From assembly GCA_018350325.1 (NCBI GenBank), contig JAEVLN010000007.1:3763804-3827803 (forward strand): 64,000 nucleotides of DNA, read 5' to 3'. Of the stretch, positions 1 through 11,541 are shown one piece after another. This stretch comes from Globodera rostochiensis. Lineage: Eukaryota > Nematoda > Chromadorea > Rhabditida > Heteroderidae. Below the pieces are notes generated by a model, which worked only from the letters and a program-made list of their open reading frames with translations, was not told where the DNA came from and ran no database searches. Made by a program: the position numbers and the translations under genes. The first letter of the stretch is position 1, and each line of letters opens with the position of its first letter.

Positions 1-1900
1 AAAAACGAAAGGTTTTGACCCACCCCTGTCCTCTAACAAATATAAAAAAATAATATAAACTCTTCGAGTGATTTCTCTATAGCCCGGTGAAAATTCAAAA
101 ATTAAACCTTTTAAGATCCTAAAAAAAAGTAAATTATTTCACAATGCCAAAATCTAAAAATAAATAACAAAACATATTTTTACATAACTCACTTAATATT
201 TCCGGGTTTTCGTTGTTTTTTGGCCTTTCCCGTTAAAAAGGTGTCCGTTTTTCAATAATGCTTCTAGCTGCATGAAAGGATAGAAACAAATTTTTGTGAC
301 TGATTACTCTGTTTTAAGAACTTTTTTTAACAGACTAATAATTTTCAATGCTTAGAAATGTCGACTTTATGCCAATTTAAGTTTTTTTGGTTTTTATTTT
401 TTGAACCGCCGCATCGGCTGGCCGTAATTACAGGCGAATGAAGACGAAAAAAACAGCCTTTTTGTGTGCCTCCGTCAGCATAAGTAAGTAATTGGAGGAG
501 CCTTTCGCTGTGCAATGTGCGGCTGCTGGTCGGCCGGGCACAGCAAATTCGGTTACGGCACAACCCAAAAGCATCGCCGCCATTGACGGGCAGCGGGAGG
601 CGAAAGTGGCCCCCAAAACAACAAAAATAACAATATTTTAATTCTTTTTTCAAAAATAAAAATAAAATATAATTCTTTTACTATATTTGTTTAATTTTTA
701 AATAGCTTGCATACATACGAAAGTTTTTATTCTTTCTTTATAGGGACTGGATTTATTTTGGATAAAATTTTGCCAAGTACGCCAAAAATATGGAAAAAAA
801 AATTCATAATGAGAAATATATTCAAAAAGTTATCAAAAATAACATAAAATAGTAAAAAAAAAGTCCGTTTTTTCATTGCAAATTTCGCTTCATTTTTGAC
901 TGACTGTGTGCTTAATTATCAAATTGTCCCGTCTGGCAATTAGTTGGCATCTGGCTGCCATTGTGCTTTACAACAGCTCCATCTGCCTCCCTGGGGGCAT
1001 TATTTCTTTCCATTGCCTGAGGCGTAATTCATATAAACACACTTTCCCTGGGGACTTAAAAGCCGCCGTCCCCTTCTCGAAAGTGCCGCGAAACTCTTGT
1101 AAAAAGTTGGACTGACATCACTTTTTTTGCGCTCCACTCCAACATTCTCGAGAATGAAGGATGGCATTCTCGTGTTTATTTCTCTACCCTTTCTTCTGCT
1201 TCTCTGCTTTGACGTATGAGCAAAATGCCTCCTCTCTTTCTCTGCCTTTTACGCAGTGTTTTTTTTTTGTTTCTCTCTTTTGCTATACTTTTGTCATTAG
1301 CTTTCTGTGCACAAAAATTAATGCATTTCATTTCTCTCACTGTTCAACGTCGTTTTCTTTGTGCCACTTTGTGTCTCTGTGCCATCAAAAAACACGTACT
1401 ATTTCGCAAATGCCCTCAAGGGCACGGCACGCACCCGTTCAACGTGCCCTCGGGCGCTATGAACGTGGAGGATGGGGACGTCTCAAAAAAAGAGAGCCAT
1501 TCGGCTGACAGGACTGCTAGGCTCTCTCCTCTCATTGCCGGTTGGCACGGCATTCCTTCCAACGCCATTCATTGCTTCGGGCCATGGGGACAGTGCCAAA
1601 GGCAAATAAATACAAATTCTATTTGCCTCCGTTGCGCGCATTTTTTCCCCCCAGTAGCCAATCGAATTGTCAGTAAATTTTCGTTCTTTTTTACTTTAAT
1701 AAAAAAGAAAAATTTCTGCAAAAGTTGTAAATTTTTAAATTTACTAGAAATTGAATTGCGAACAAAGGCTGTCCGATTGTGAAGGCAAAGAATTGGCCCC
1801 ATTAAGCCATTGTTAACCCATTGACTCGACTTTCAACCATCACAACGAGACAAAAAAAATAAATTCTCGAAAATAATTGTTTTTTTTTTGACACAGTTTT
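1..1900. other. Upstream spacer, no gene assigned
   Basis: AT-rich sequence with two GC-richer islands at about 420-620 and 950-1600. The second is pyrimidine-rich (many TCTC/TTCT runs) and contains open frames, but none has recognisable domains or a convincing exon-intron pattern. It may include promoter or 5' UTR sequence of the neurensin-like gene that follows. A TTTTCAG acceptor at 1897-1903, 19 bases before that gene's ATG, could be a trans-splice site. Confidence 0.4.
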
Positions 1901-1922
1901 CAGCTGACGGGCTGACAAAGGC

Positions 1923-4496
1923 ATGCGAAAATTTCGGCTGAATTTGTGGCCCTCCAGCGGCACAAAGTCGAACACCGACGGTGCCAAGACGGACCAGCAC
2001 GAGCCGGTGGTGGTCGACGGAGTGGTAATGCACGGGGCGGAATCGGCACAACAAGGTAAAAAGAAAATCAAAAAAAAATTTTCGCAAATTTTTGAAAAAC
2101 TTTTAAGTTGGTGGTGGCAAATTTTACGGCATCAAATCCTACCTGCACAGCTTTTACCTCTCACCGGCCGTCGAAGAGATTGAAAGTGGCAAAGCACAGG
2201 GAAACACTTGGTCAGTGCTTTTTAGGGCGACATTTTTGATGCTTAAAAAATTTTGATAATTTTAGGGAAAATATTCGTTTTAAACTGATTTTTTTTAACA
2301 CCAAAAAATCTATTTTAATACAAATAAAAATCTGGTAAAAAAATAAAATTGTCTTAATTCGAACAATTCAAAAAAGGGTCGATTGGAATCCCGATGTAGC
2401 CATCCCAAATTCAATTCTTTGTTTTATTATTTTAATTAAAAGTTTGGTATCTCAATTTTTTAGGCTTGAAAGGTTAAATTTTTTTATAACTTATACGAAA
2501 AAAGATTTATGCTTTTGATGGCTAAAAAATAAATTCATTTTTTATAATTTTTTTTTTCCCATCCGAAGAAAATACCGGACGAGATTCCGATTCCGAGAAA
2601 ATCTCGACGGGATCCCAATCCCGTCCGGTCTCCAGTCTAAAACACAAACTTGTCCTATTATTACAAAAATTTAAAAAAGCCTAACATTTTTTTCATATTT
2701 ACGTAAATGCGACAAAAACAAACATTTTTCAACCAATTCTACACAAATCCGAGAGCATATGCCGCCGAGCAGCGAGTTTGCATGAAAAAAAAACAATGTG
2801 CCCCCCCCTGCAGGTATTTGCTGCCACCGCCTCCGGCGCAACGAATGGGTCTGTACGTGTGCCGACTGCTCACGGTGTTCGGACTGTTGATGCTGTTGGG
2901 CGGTGCCGTGGCAATTATTGTCGGCTACTGTTGGCCTCGGCATCAAAACATTGAGGGTTGGGTTGGGGATTAATTGGTTAATGAATTTAGCCCGGATTTA
3001 TATGGGATAAAAAATTTGCCAAATATAGACGCCTATAATATGGGGCCAATCAAAAATGTGAATAATCATGTTAGATATGGTCTAAAAAAGACAAAAAAAA
3101 AATTCTCAAAAATGATGAAAAATGGCCAAAAATCACTTCTTTTTTTTAATTTTGGACATCATGACGCTATCCAAAGTCTGCAAAAAAAATATGAATTTCC
3201 ATGTAAATTGTGTCCCTATTAATCATAATAATGTGCAAAAATTAATTGCTTACTCTAAATAGATTGTACTTTTTAATCATTTAAATTCATGTAAATTATA
3301 AAAAAATATTGATATTTTTAAAATTATTTTAAAATTAACAAAAGCATTTTGTCTTCATAATTAAAAATAATTTTTTTTAAATAACAAATTTTAGGGGAGC
3401 TGATGAGAATTGCAATTGATCAGGACGAGGAGGGAAATTTCTATGTGCTGCCGGAGCGGCTCACCGAAATTCTCGCTGATCCGATGCACGCATGGAAAAT
3501 TACCGGTAAAGTTTTCTTTTTTTTGATAACAAAATTTAAATTAAAATTCTTTTGATTTCTGAAAAAATTTCCAACAAAAATTAAACAAAAAGGTGGCATT
3601 CTATATCAATTTTTAAACACTAATATACAAAAATTTTTCAAATTTGAAAAATGTTGATTAACACACGCAATCCAAAAAATTATTGTATCAAATATAATTC
3701 CAAAACAATAAAAAAGGGTTTTGCGTGTTCGCCGCCGGCGCTTCGTTGATGGCACTTTCGCTGCTGGTGCCAATGTTGGCCCAATGCTGCGGTGGCACGC
3801 GCATGGCCGCCTTCACTTCCGGCGACAATACGCCCAACGAGCCGCCCATCCGCGTGTACCCGTGCGGCGGAGCGCAACCGCAGGCCGCCTCGCGGTTCCG
3901 CATCGTGCCCGCAAAGTTCACCGGCTCGCACAAAATTTCGCCGACAAAGTGAGAAGGCTTAATGAATAAAATTCATAAAATCCATTAAATTTGGCAAATT
4001 ATTATGTTTTACTGACATAATGGGGGCGTCTAAAAGATAGTTTTATAATTTGAAAAAAAATTAATATTTTGGATTCATTATTGAGCCTTTCTAGTAAATT
4101 AAATTATTTTCCTATACAATTTTTGTGCATAATTTTTATTTAAAAAAATTTTCTTAATTTGAGTATTTTAAAACTTATTTTAAAAAGGGTTAAAATTTTG
4201 TTTCAAAGAGAAGGTAAATGTAAATTAAGAAAAGAAATAATCTCATTTAAAAACTTATTAAAATTAGATAAATTTAATTTTTTCTTAGCAAATAATAAAA
4301 ATATTAACAATTTCAAAAAAATCTAAATTTATAATTATGTTATTTTAGTGCCAGCCCTGTGCCCGTGATGGAGGAGATTGCCAAGGTGCAGCCCGGCTCC
4401 AAGAACGCCTCCAAAACGATGTCCCCGTCGGTGGACGAGCAGCTGTTGCTGGACCAATTGGTGGACTCAACGGACGCAAAGCCGCTGATTCGATGA
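1923..4496 (+). CDS. Neurensin-like two-helix vesicle membrane protein (6 exons, 289 aa)
   Basis: Exons 1923-2055, 2108-2210, 2814-2956, 3395-3505, 3717-3948 and 4349-4496 join with GT-AG introns and consistent phases to 870 nt. Seen: an N-terminal motif YGIKSYLHSFY (about residues 49-59) matching the YGVRSYLHQFY hallmark of vertebrate neurensin-1/2; a first membrane helix encoded by exon 3 (VFGLLMLLGGAVAIIVGY); a short loop; a second helix in exon 5 preceded by HAWKITG, like the neurensin DMYKLAG; and a hydrophilic C-terminal tail. Neurensins are small neuronal vesicle membrane proteins linked to neurite growth; that role here is inferred from the family only. The start is the first ATG after a TTTTCAG acceptor, and an AATAAA lies about 170 bases after the stop. 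Family assignment is good; function is uncertain. Confidence 0.82.
2574..2631. repeat. Short palindromic element in neurensin-like intron 2
   Basis: A 58-base GC-rich island inside an AT-rich intron. Its ends are inverted repeats (ACCGGACGAGATT and AATCCCGTCCGGT, one mismatch) and the interior repeats GATTCCG/CTCGA words. It resembles the other palindromic inserts in this window and is probably a tiny MITE-like insertion. Confidence 0.5.
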
Positions 4497-4699
4497 TGTA
4501 AAATGATGCGCAAGTTGGCATAATGTTTTTTTGATGTTTTCGTTTGAATGAGAGGACGGCGGCGACGGCTGGCGATGGCACAAAATTCCCAAAATTCAAA
4601 AATATTAACAACGATCGATCGGACCCTTTTTCATTGTGAGCGAGAAAGCTATGACCATGATGAATAAAATACTGCAATTGAGAATTTCTTGGGTTTTTT

Positions 4700-5940
4700 T
4701 CAAACCAAATCGGGCAGTGAAAGTGCCGTTTTAATTACTGTAGGGACTGGAATGTTTGGGAAAAACCCTGAAACTGGACGGCATTTTAAAAAATTAGAAG
4801 CCGAGATTTTTTTCGTCTTTCCATCAAATGCGAAAATTTGTTGCCGAGAAACCCGACCATTGGTGGTGCCATTCGTGAGCTTGGTGAATTTTTCTAGACT
4901 AAAATCATGAAAAATAACCCTGATCCACAGTTATTCCAGGTCAGATTCTAATGGAAATAAATGCTTTCCATGCCATTAATTTGTTCATGCAGGATTTGAC
5001 GAGAGGAGACGGCACTTTATGAATGATAATCACGCATAAATTGAGATTTGATCAGTCAGTTTTTGCGCACTTTTTTAGTCCATATTTTGGCACATTGGGT
5101 GTTTTAGTCCATTATTTTAGAGATTTTTAGTTCATATTTTTGCGTTTTTTTATTGAATCCATTTAAATCAGGTCAAGCTTTTCTAAAAATTAGGTAAAAA
5201 ATAGCGATATAAAGTATTTCTCCAGAAATGGCTGAATTTGGATTTCGTGTCCTCAAAAAGTAAATAATCAATTCAGAAAGAAAAAGTTAAATTAAAAATT
5301 TTTAGATTTGCTTAATGTCCTTTATTTTTATTCCAAAATCAAAAATATAATTTAAAAATATTTTAATTAAGCTAAACGTGTGTGCTCTTCAATGTTTTCA
5401 CTTTTTTTTTGTTGTGAATTTCTTCTTCATCGGCAGGATGGCGAATTTGGGTCAATTTGCTCAGCATCATTAGGTATTTTATCCCTCCGCCGTCGGCACA
5501 TCCAGTATCCCGTTTTGCCCGAGGGCATTGGGGAGAAAGTCGCGCCGCCCATTCGCCCCGAGGGGACATCCCCGAAACAAATATCCGTTTTCACCCCCCA
5601 AATTCCACTCGACCGCATAAACTGCTTGATAAATAAAGCATTACACTTTTGCGATTCATGGGCGGAATGCCATCCAATTCCATCCGATCCATCGTCGTGA
5701 GAATGGACCGGGAGGAGACCTTGGGGAGAAATTTTTTGTGTCTGGCGTTGGATCCTTCTTTCGTTTTTTCCCCATTAAAAATGGAAATTTATTTTCGCAA
5801 AATTTTGGTGTCCTAACCTAACCTGGCAAATGTCTCAGTCTTAAGCATCGGTCTCATTTTTTGGAATTTGTATTTAATCCAGAACAACTTTTTTTAGAGA
5901 GTGAATACGCTATTTAATAAATTTTGTAACTGATAAGACT
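4700..5940. other. Intergenic spacer with one unassigned GC-rich island
   Basis: Between the neurensin-like and DB-module genes. The island at about 5430-5710 is open on both strands and has exon-like base composition, but I recognise no domain and find no matching flanking exon. The rest is AT-rich and featureless. Confidence 0.35.
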
Positions 5941-5965
5941 AAATTTGCAGATTTTTTTAAAGAAA

Positions 5966-7592
5966 ATGCCCAAATTGTTGAACATTCTGCTCATTGTTGC
6001 GCTTTCCAGCAGCATCACAATTGATGCACAAACTGCAGACGATGCTGCACAACAAGCTCAACAAGTATCAGAAAATATTGCAGACGAACAACCAAAATGT
6101 GGCACCAAAGAGACCGATTTTGCTCCATGCTTACCACGCGAGAAGGCAGACGGACTTTTCAAGTCGGAATTTATTCGTAATTTTTATTCGAAATTTTTTT
6201 CTTAAAATTTAATATACCCTTAGGCGCAGTTTTCTGAGATAGAAATTAAATTGCCTATTTGAAAAATTTAAATAAGCCGGATTTTTGACCCGGGCCCGGC
6301 TTGTTTTATTTATAACTAGGGTTGCTCCTCGATTCCTCGGGGGCGGGAAAGGTCGGGAACGAAAACCCCGACTAAAAAAAGTCGAGGCTTAGGATCGGGG
6401 AGCAACCCTAATTTATACCATCAAGAAGTTTTGTTTATCACTGTTTCTAAAATATATTTGAAAAAAGTTTAAATTTAACAAATTATTTTTTCCTTTTTTT
6501 TCAAAAAACAACGATTTCAGTAAAATGTGAGGCCATTTTAAGACATTGCTGTCAGCAATATGTGCCCGCCGGATGCCATCATTTGTGCCAATATGAGACG
6601 GATGAGCTGATCGCGCGCAATTTGGTCCGTTCAACGGGCTGGCTGGCTGTGTATTTAAAATAATAAAAATTCTACGATAAAAATAATAAAAATTCTACGA
6701 TAAAATTAAAAAAAAATAAAAAAAAATTTGTTCAGCTTCTTCAAGCGGTGAAGAGCAAAAAATGCGATCTGAAACACATGGGCACCATTCTGTATTGTGC
6801 ATCGCAAAATCAGGCGAGCATTTGTCGACAAACCATAAAAATATCCTTTTTAAAATATGAAACAGACTATCTTTAAAATGATAAATTAAATGTAAATAAA
6901 AATATAGTATTTAAAATTCGATACAAAGATTTTTATGTTAAATTCATTTTTAATAAACAAAATAAAACTTTGTACCACATTCAAATTACATTAAAAAGAA
7001 AAGAACGGATTTTGTTGGAAAATGAAATCTTTACCAAAAATTTCTTTATTAAATTCAGTGGAAGTCTAATTGATTTTTTTTCTATTATTAAGTTTAAGTG
7101 ATTTTATTTGCAACTCCGAAATTGAAAAATTCGGATTTTCCTGGGGCTTATCGGCTTAACCCTTACAGGATAACCGGAAGTGCTGCTCCCAGTTGAACTT
7201 GTCGGACGCCAAGCTGGGCGTCGGTGAGCGCTGCTTGCGCTTCTGCGACCCGGGCGGTGAGGGCGGCATTGCGGCCATCGCACGTTCGGACGTCACGTGC
7301 CTGTTCAACTGGAATGGTAATGCAACAATAAAAAATCCCTCGAAATTTTAAAGGTCTTGAAAGCCTGGGCACCCGCATTGGGAAGTCGTCCTTAAAATTT
7401 TTTTTTTTTTTAAATATAAAAAAAATCGCAAAAAATCAAACGCGGTTTCTGCTAAAAATTTTAAGAAGGATTTCGAACCCAAAATTTATATATATTTTTC
7501 TATTCGGACGCATTTTTTATACAAAAACTAAGATAATTATTTATTAATTAGTGCTTATGTATTGTCATCATGCGGGCATCAAACTGGTCTGA
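5966..7592 (+). CDS. Secreted DB-module cysteine-rich protein (5 exons, 193 aa)
   Basis: Exons 5966-6176, 6521-6624, 6736-6813, 7169-7316 and 7552-7592 give 582 nt with matching phases. The product starts with a signal peptide (MPKLLNILLIVALSSS..., cleavage likely near ITIDAQ). It then carries a nematode DB-type cysteine module: CGTKETDFAPCLP, CC-x5-P-x2-C-x3-C around residues 80-93, LYCASQNQ, DNRKCC, ERCLRFCDPG and a C-terminal NWNVLMYCHHAG. DB modules are found in nematode extracellular proteins and their biochemical role is largely unknown, so no function is asserted. The third intron begins CAG|GCGAGC, a GC donor, because only that junction joins SQNQ to DNRKCC in frame. A TTTGCAG acceptor lies just upstream of the ATG. 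Intron 1 carries a MITE-like insertion. Confidence 0.85.
6319..6408. mobile_element. TA-flanked palindromic MITE in DB-gene intron 1
   Basis: About 90 bases with terminal inverted repeats GGGTTGCTCC / GGAGCAACCC extending imperfectly inward (CGAT..CCT), flanked on both sides by TA. The structure fits a Tc1/mariner-type miniature element. The interior is rich in CGGG/CCCG and TCGA words and could fold into one long hairpin. Confidence 0.6.
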
Positions 7593-7974
7593 TGATGGAT
7601 GGATTTAATATTCGGATTGATTCAACAAATTTGCATGTTTTATTAAATTTGAAAATGTATTTAATTAAAATTAAAATGTATTATATACTTCATTGTTAGG
7701 GAACGGATTTATTAGATCGACTTTTTATTTAACATAAATTTATATTTTGACTTTTTGAGAATAAATCCATATTTCACCATTTGCGAATTTTAGTCAATAT
7801 TTTGACATTTTTGAGTCTCTAAAATTTACTGAAAAAAGTTTCAAATTTTTGAGATAACGACATGGCATAAAACCACAAAAAATATTGTGTTCATCCCTAA
7901 AAAGCCAATCCCTTTCATTATTTATAGAAAAATTTCGCTAACTAAAATCGATTAAAATTTAATTGTATCTTTAT

Positions 7975-8105
7975 TATAAATTTTTGATGCTCTTCCGGAC
8001 CATCTTGGTTAGCAAAACGGTCCCAGCCTTAGTGCATCGTTAGACTCCTAAAATGAAATCAAAAATTTCCGAAAAAGCGCTTACTGTCGATTTCATTGGA
8101 CAGTA
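7975..8105 (-). pseudogene. Degenerate copy of CARM1 exon 1
   Basis: The + strand text from TGCTCTTCCGGACCATCTTGG to GTGCATCGTTAGA is a diverged match to 33719-33800, which on the - strand encodes the residues around [18 protein letters not shown] of CARM1 exon 1. The copy has a stop and shifted frames. Only this exon is represented, so it is a stray duplicate. Confidence 0.55.
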
Positions 8106-8219
8106 TTTGTTTATGTTTTGATCGTTCTCGGCTACAAATTTTTGTTGTTAAGTAAATACAAAAATAATACAAAAAACCGCTGATTTATTTCAGCTTTAAT
8201 TTTGGTTAACAATTTTCCT

Positions 8220-8930
8220 AAACACTGCGCCAAATTGAAAAGAAATATGTAAAAACAATTATGAGAGTGCTCCTCAACCTGCACCAGCAGACAAACATCA
8301 ACTTCAGGCGTTTTGCTCGTTCGGGAATGTGTCGTACACATAAGTGTATGATATATGTCAGCAACCCTTCTAAGTCGGCGATCAGCCAGCCAGGAGAGAC
8401 GGCGGCAAACGACAAGTAAAGCATTAAAAATTCCTTGAAAAATAAAAAATAAATGGTCCCATAAGCAAAAATGGACAAAATCTTATTAGTTGGGCTCGAA
8501 GTGAACTGCCGGGGCACAGAATTTGCCGCTGATTTCGCACAAATGCAAGGACCAAACCATTTCAGACAAGAAAAAGTGCGCAAAACCCGGACAATAATTA
8601 TACATAACATGTTACGGCATTTAAAAACAATTCATTTTATTTGCCGCTCGAAGTAAGACCGTCGGGAGTCTTGAATTCCAATTTTTGCAGGTATCCGACT
8701 TTGCGAGCACAGTGCCCGCTGAGTCGGTGATCGCCCGCTCGTTCTTCGCACATTGTCCCATGCCCCAACCAACCCATATACCATACACCCACCCACAACC
8801 ATTATGCTTTTTGTTATCTGCCAACCCGAATACTTTGTGTCCAGGCTTAAATAAAGGCACGCTGCAGAGATCGAATATAGGATTGAATAAAATTGGAATC
8901 ATTAGAATGGTGAAATGTTTTTAGAAAAAG
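8220..8930. other. Exon-like GC-richer stretch, gene not resolved
   Basis: Segments at about 8260-8420, 8480-8600 and 8690-8800 have coding-like composition and plausible splice signals (for example TTTTTGCAG before 8692 and an AATAAA near 8850). I could not join them in one consistent frame on either strand and recognise no domain. It may be a small gene, a decayed gene or a non-coding transcript. Confidence 0.3.
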
Positions 8931-9881
8931 CCACAAAATTCATGAGGTAATTAGACGACATTTTCAACAGTCTATCATTTAGCGGCTAGATTCTAAAAGT
9001 TCTAAAATGGCGAGCAATGAATAGCAAAATATAAAATTGTGCCAAGAGATTTGCGAATTTAGCGACCAAAATGGTACAAGGTCGGCGTTACAAATCCGTG
9101 TGTGTGATGTTTCGCGTAACTTCCTTCACACTGGTCCGATCTGCTCGTTTTTTATGCCAATTTGAAGCGCTCGATGAGTAGATGCTATCATTAAGTGATA
9201 GCTTGACGATTGGACAATGCACAAAAATGTTATGGCCAAATAGGTTAAAAATTTCTACACATGTTTACCTAAAAGTCGCAAGCGACTTCGTCAAAGTAAA
9301 CATTATTTGCAAATATTCAACATAGCAAAAAATTATCAAAATGTATGCATATATTTTAGGATCAGCCATTTTGATGGCTCCACTGTCCAGGCTTAAATAA
9401 AGGCACGCTGCAGAGATCGAATATAGGATTGAATAAAATTGGAATCATTAGAATGGTGAAATGTTTTTAGAAAAAGCCACAAAATTCATGAGGTAATTAG
9501 ACGACATTTTCAACAGTCTATCATTTAGCGGCTAGATTCTAAAAGTTCTAAAATGGCGAGCAATGAATAGCAAAATATAAAATTGTGCCAAGAGATTTGC
9601 GAATTTAGCGACCAAAATGGTACAAGGTCGGCGTTACAAATCCGTGTGTGTGATGTTTCGCGTAACTTCCTTCACACTGGTCCGATCTGCTCGTTTTTTA
9701 TGCCAATTTGAAGCGCTCGATGAGTAGATGCTATCATTAAGTGATAGCTTGACGATTGGACAATGCACAAAAATGTTATGGCCAAATAGGTTAAAAATTT
9801 CTACACATGTTTACCTAAAAGTCGCAAGCGACTTCGTCAAAGTAAACATTATTTGCAAATATTCAACATAGCAAAAAATTT
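8840..9881. repeat. Tandem duplication, about 545 bp x 2
   Basis: The block starting CCAGGCTTAAATAAAGGCAC at about 8840 is repeated nearly exactly from about 9385. The second copy ends after CAACATAGCAAAAAATT, where the first continues for about 50 more bases. Each copy contains two perfect short hairpins, GCTATCA-TTAAG-TGATAGC and AAGTCGC-AA-GCGACTT. Confidence 0.85.
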
Positions 9882-9899
9882 GGGAGTGAGAGGAGGTTT

Positions 9900-9921
9900 G
9901 GCGGTGCCGATAGGCGCCGCC
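9900..9921. repeat. GATA-loop GC hairpin (dispersed motif)
   Basis: GGCGGTGCC-GATA-GGCGCCGCC forms a nine-pair stem (one G-T wobble) with a GATA loop. Related versions occur near 15197-15218, 34138-34160, 34550-34570, 35352-35375 and 35483-35505. Confidence 0.6.
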
Positions 9922-10004
9922 GGGGGAATTACAAAAATAAGCAATCTTTGTTAAGAAAAAATAGAGAAGACTGACCAAATGAATGATTAAAAAATGCACC
10001 TCTA

Positions 10005-10170
10005 AAAATGGATTTTGCCCATCCCCGGGCGGTGATCCCCGTTCCCCGGTTTGTTCATCCCCGAAAACGGGGATCCCCGGTTTGTCCGTCCCCGGTATCC
10101 CCGTCCCCGGTTTGTCCGTCCCCGGTATCCCCGTCCCCGGTTTAACCGGAGATCCCCCCCCCCCCGGCTC
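10005..10170. repeat. CCCCGG-rich short tandem repeat
   Basis: Irregular tandem units of TCCCCGGTTTGTCCGTCCCCGG type ending in a C run. A frame through it reads as a VPG/PGL repeat, but no start or flanking exon supports a protein. Confidence 0.6.
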
Positions 10171-10699
10171 TTACCCTAATTAAATAACTTTCAGACTATT
10201 TTTAGAATAAAAAATTTTCTACAATGTATCTTTAAAATTCAATTTTTTCCTAAACCAAAGATCACGATGAATTCAGCTGACTAATGAACCCAAGTGTCCT
10301 AACAATTTTGATCGTATTTTATGAGCTTTTCAAACACCAAACAAAAGCAAACACGCGAACAAAACAACAAAACAGCAAAAGTCAATTCGGCTCCATTGGT
10401 AACAAAGCATTGTGCTTTTATTGCTTGGTTACTGCTGCTCGCCATCAAAGATTGAGGAACATAAATTATTGATAATTTGGTTGAAATTTCATTATTATTC
10501 ACTGTATAAAATTTGATAAAATATTAGTAACCAAAATTTTAAAAATACGGGCAATTTTTGAATATTTTGCCGCGCGTAACAGCAGATATCTTCATGCGAC
10601 ACCGGCCAATTCGTGATGTTGTGGACAATATGCACTGAAAATAGAATGTAAGTGCACCAATTTGCCTAATATTTAATTTTTACGTCTTGTTTAGTTGAA

Positions 10700-10860
10700 A
10701 TATAGGCGTTGCACGTCGTAGTTGTTCCCCCATGCCATCCCAACCCATCAGTCGCAATACGTCACCACGCCACGTTGGAAATGCGCGAATAGAAAATCGT
10801 GGCAATCTGAAAAAGCAAAAGATATAGTCCAACATTGCAAAATTTGTTTTAGAAGAGAGG
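10700..10860 (-). pseudogene. Truncated RRM/RING gene remnant, copy 1
   Basis: On the - strand the words for ...VVTYCD/LRLMGWDG run straight into those for NNYDVQR. Compared with the fuller copy at 15490-15800, the region between the RRM-like part and the end of the RING exon is missing and single-base losses break the frame. Confidence 0.5.
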
Positions 10861-11149
10861 CAAACCCAAAATTCGTACATTTAAATCGAAATTGTCTTCA
10901 ATTTTTATATTGAGTTTTGAATCGAACCGAAAAACAAAAACCTCAAAATGATCGAAATCAAAACGAAAGGCTTCAAAGTGGAACAAAAATATATCGTAAA
11001 TTTTTTTTGTCTTTAAATTATTCTAATTTCTTTTCCTAAATTCTATTTTTAAAGACAACCGATATAAATTTTTGTTAATTCCACGCAATTTTCATAATCA
11101 GATTAGTTAAATTTTCTAAAGTTTTCCCGCCCGCACTTATTGGCAATAG

Positions 11150-11335
11150 TGTTCGGCACGGTACGGTATTACCGCGGTATTTTACGGTATTATCTACCGA
11201 CCGAAAAAATTTAAGAGATTTCGGTATTTTTCGGTATCGGGTTTTTACCGAAATACCGATACCGAATACTGACCGAGAAAATTTTTGACATTTCGGTATT
11301 TTTCGGTATCGGTATTTTATCCCGACCCACCCTAT
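11150..11335. repeat. ACCGATACCG-type palindromic repeat
   Basis: Reiterated CGGTAT/ATACCG words form an extended inverted repeat. Near-identical sequence lies at 16150-16330, and a related version at 16870-17045. Confidence 0.7.
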
Positions 11336-11481
11336 TCTAGCCTTTTGATAAAACATTGAAAAGTTTAATTTTGCAGTCTTCATTCATTTGGCAACAGTTC
11401 GAGATTTTGATCACATTTAACTTGACAAAGATGACTCTTTGTCATTAAAAATTTTGTAATTTGTCTGCTTCTTAATTTTCA

Positions 11482-11541
11482 GGGCTTTAATTCGCTGATC
11501 ACTGTGTCCGGCAACAAGCCCAGGGCAGACCTTGTCATTAA
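11482..11541 (+). pseudogene. Isolated Ig-gene-like exon, copy 1
   Basis: A TTTTCAG acceptor and an AAG|GTGCTTGC donor bound a 60-base exon reading GFNSLITVSGNKPRADLVIK. It matches 17855-17914 in copy 2. No other exon of the gene is present nearby in this copy. Confidence 0.4.

Noticed and set aside
1216..1782. 188-codon frame with a hydrophobic start, possible secreted protein
   Set aside because: Pyrimidine-rich region with biased composition, no recognisable domain and no supporting splice or poly(A) signals.
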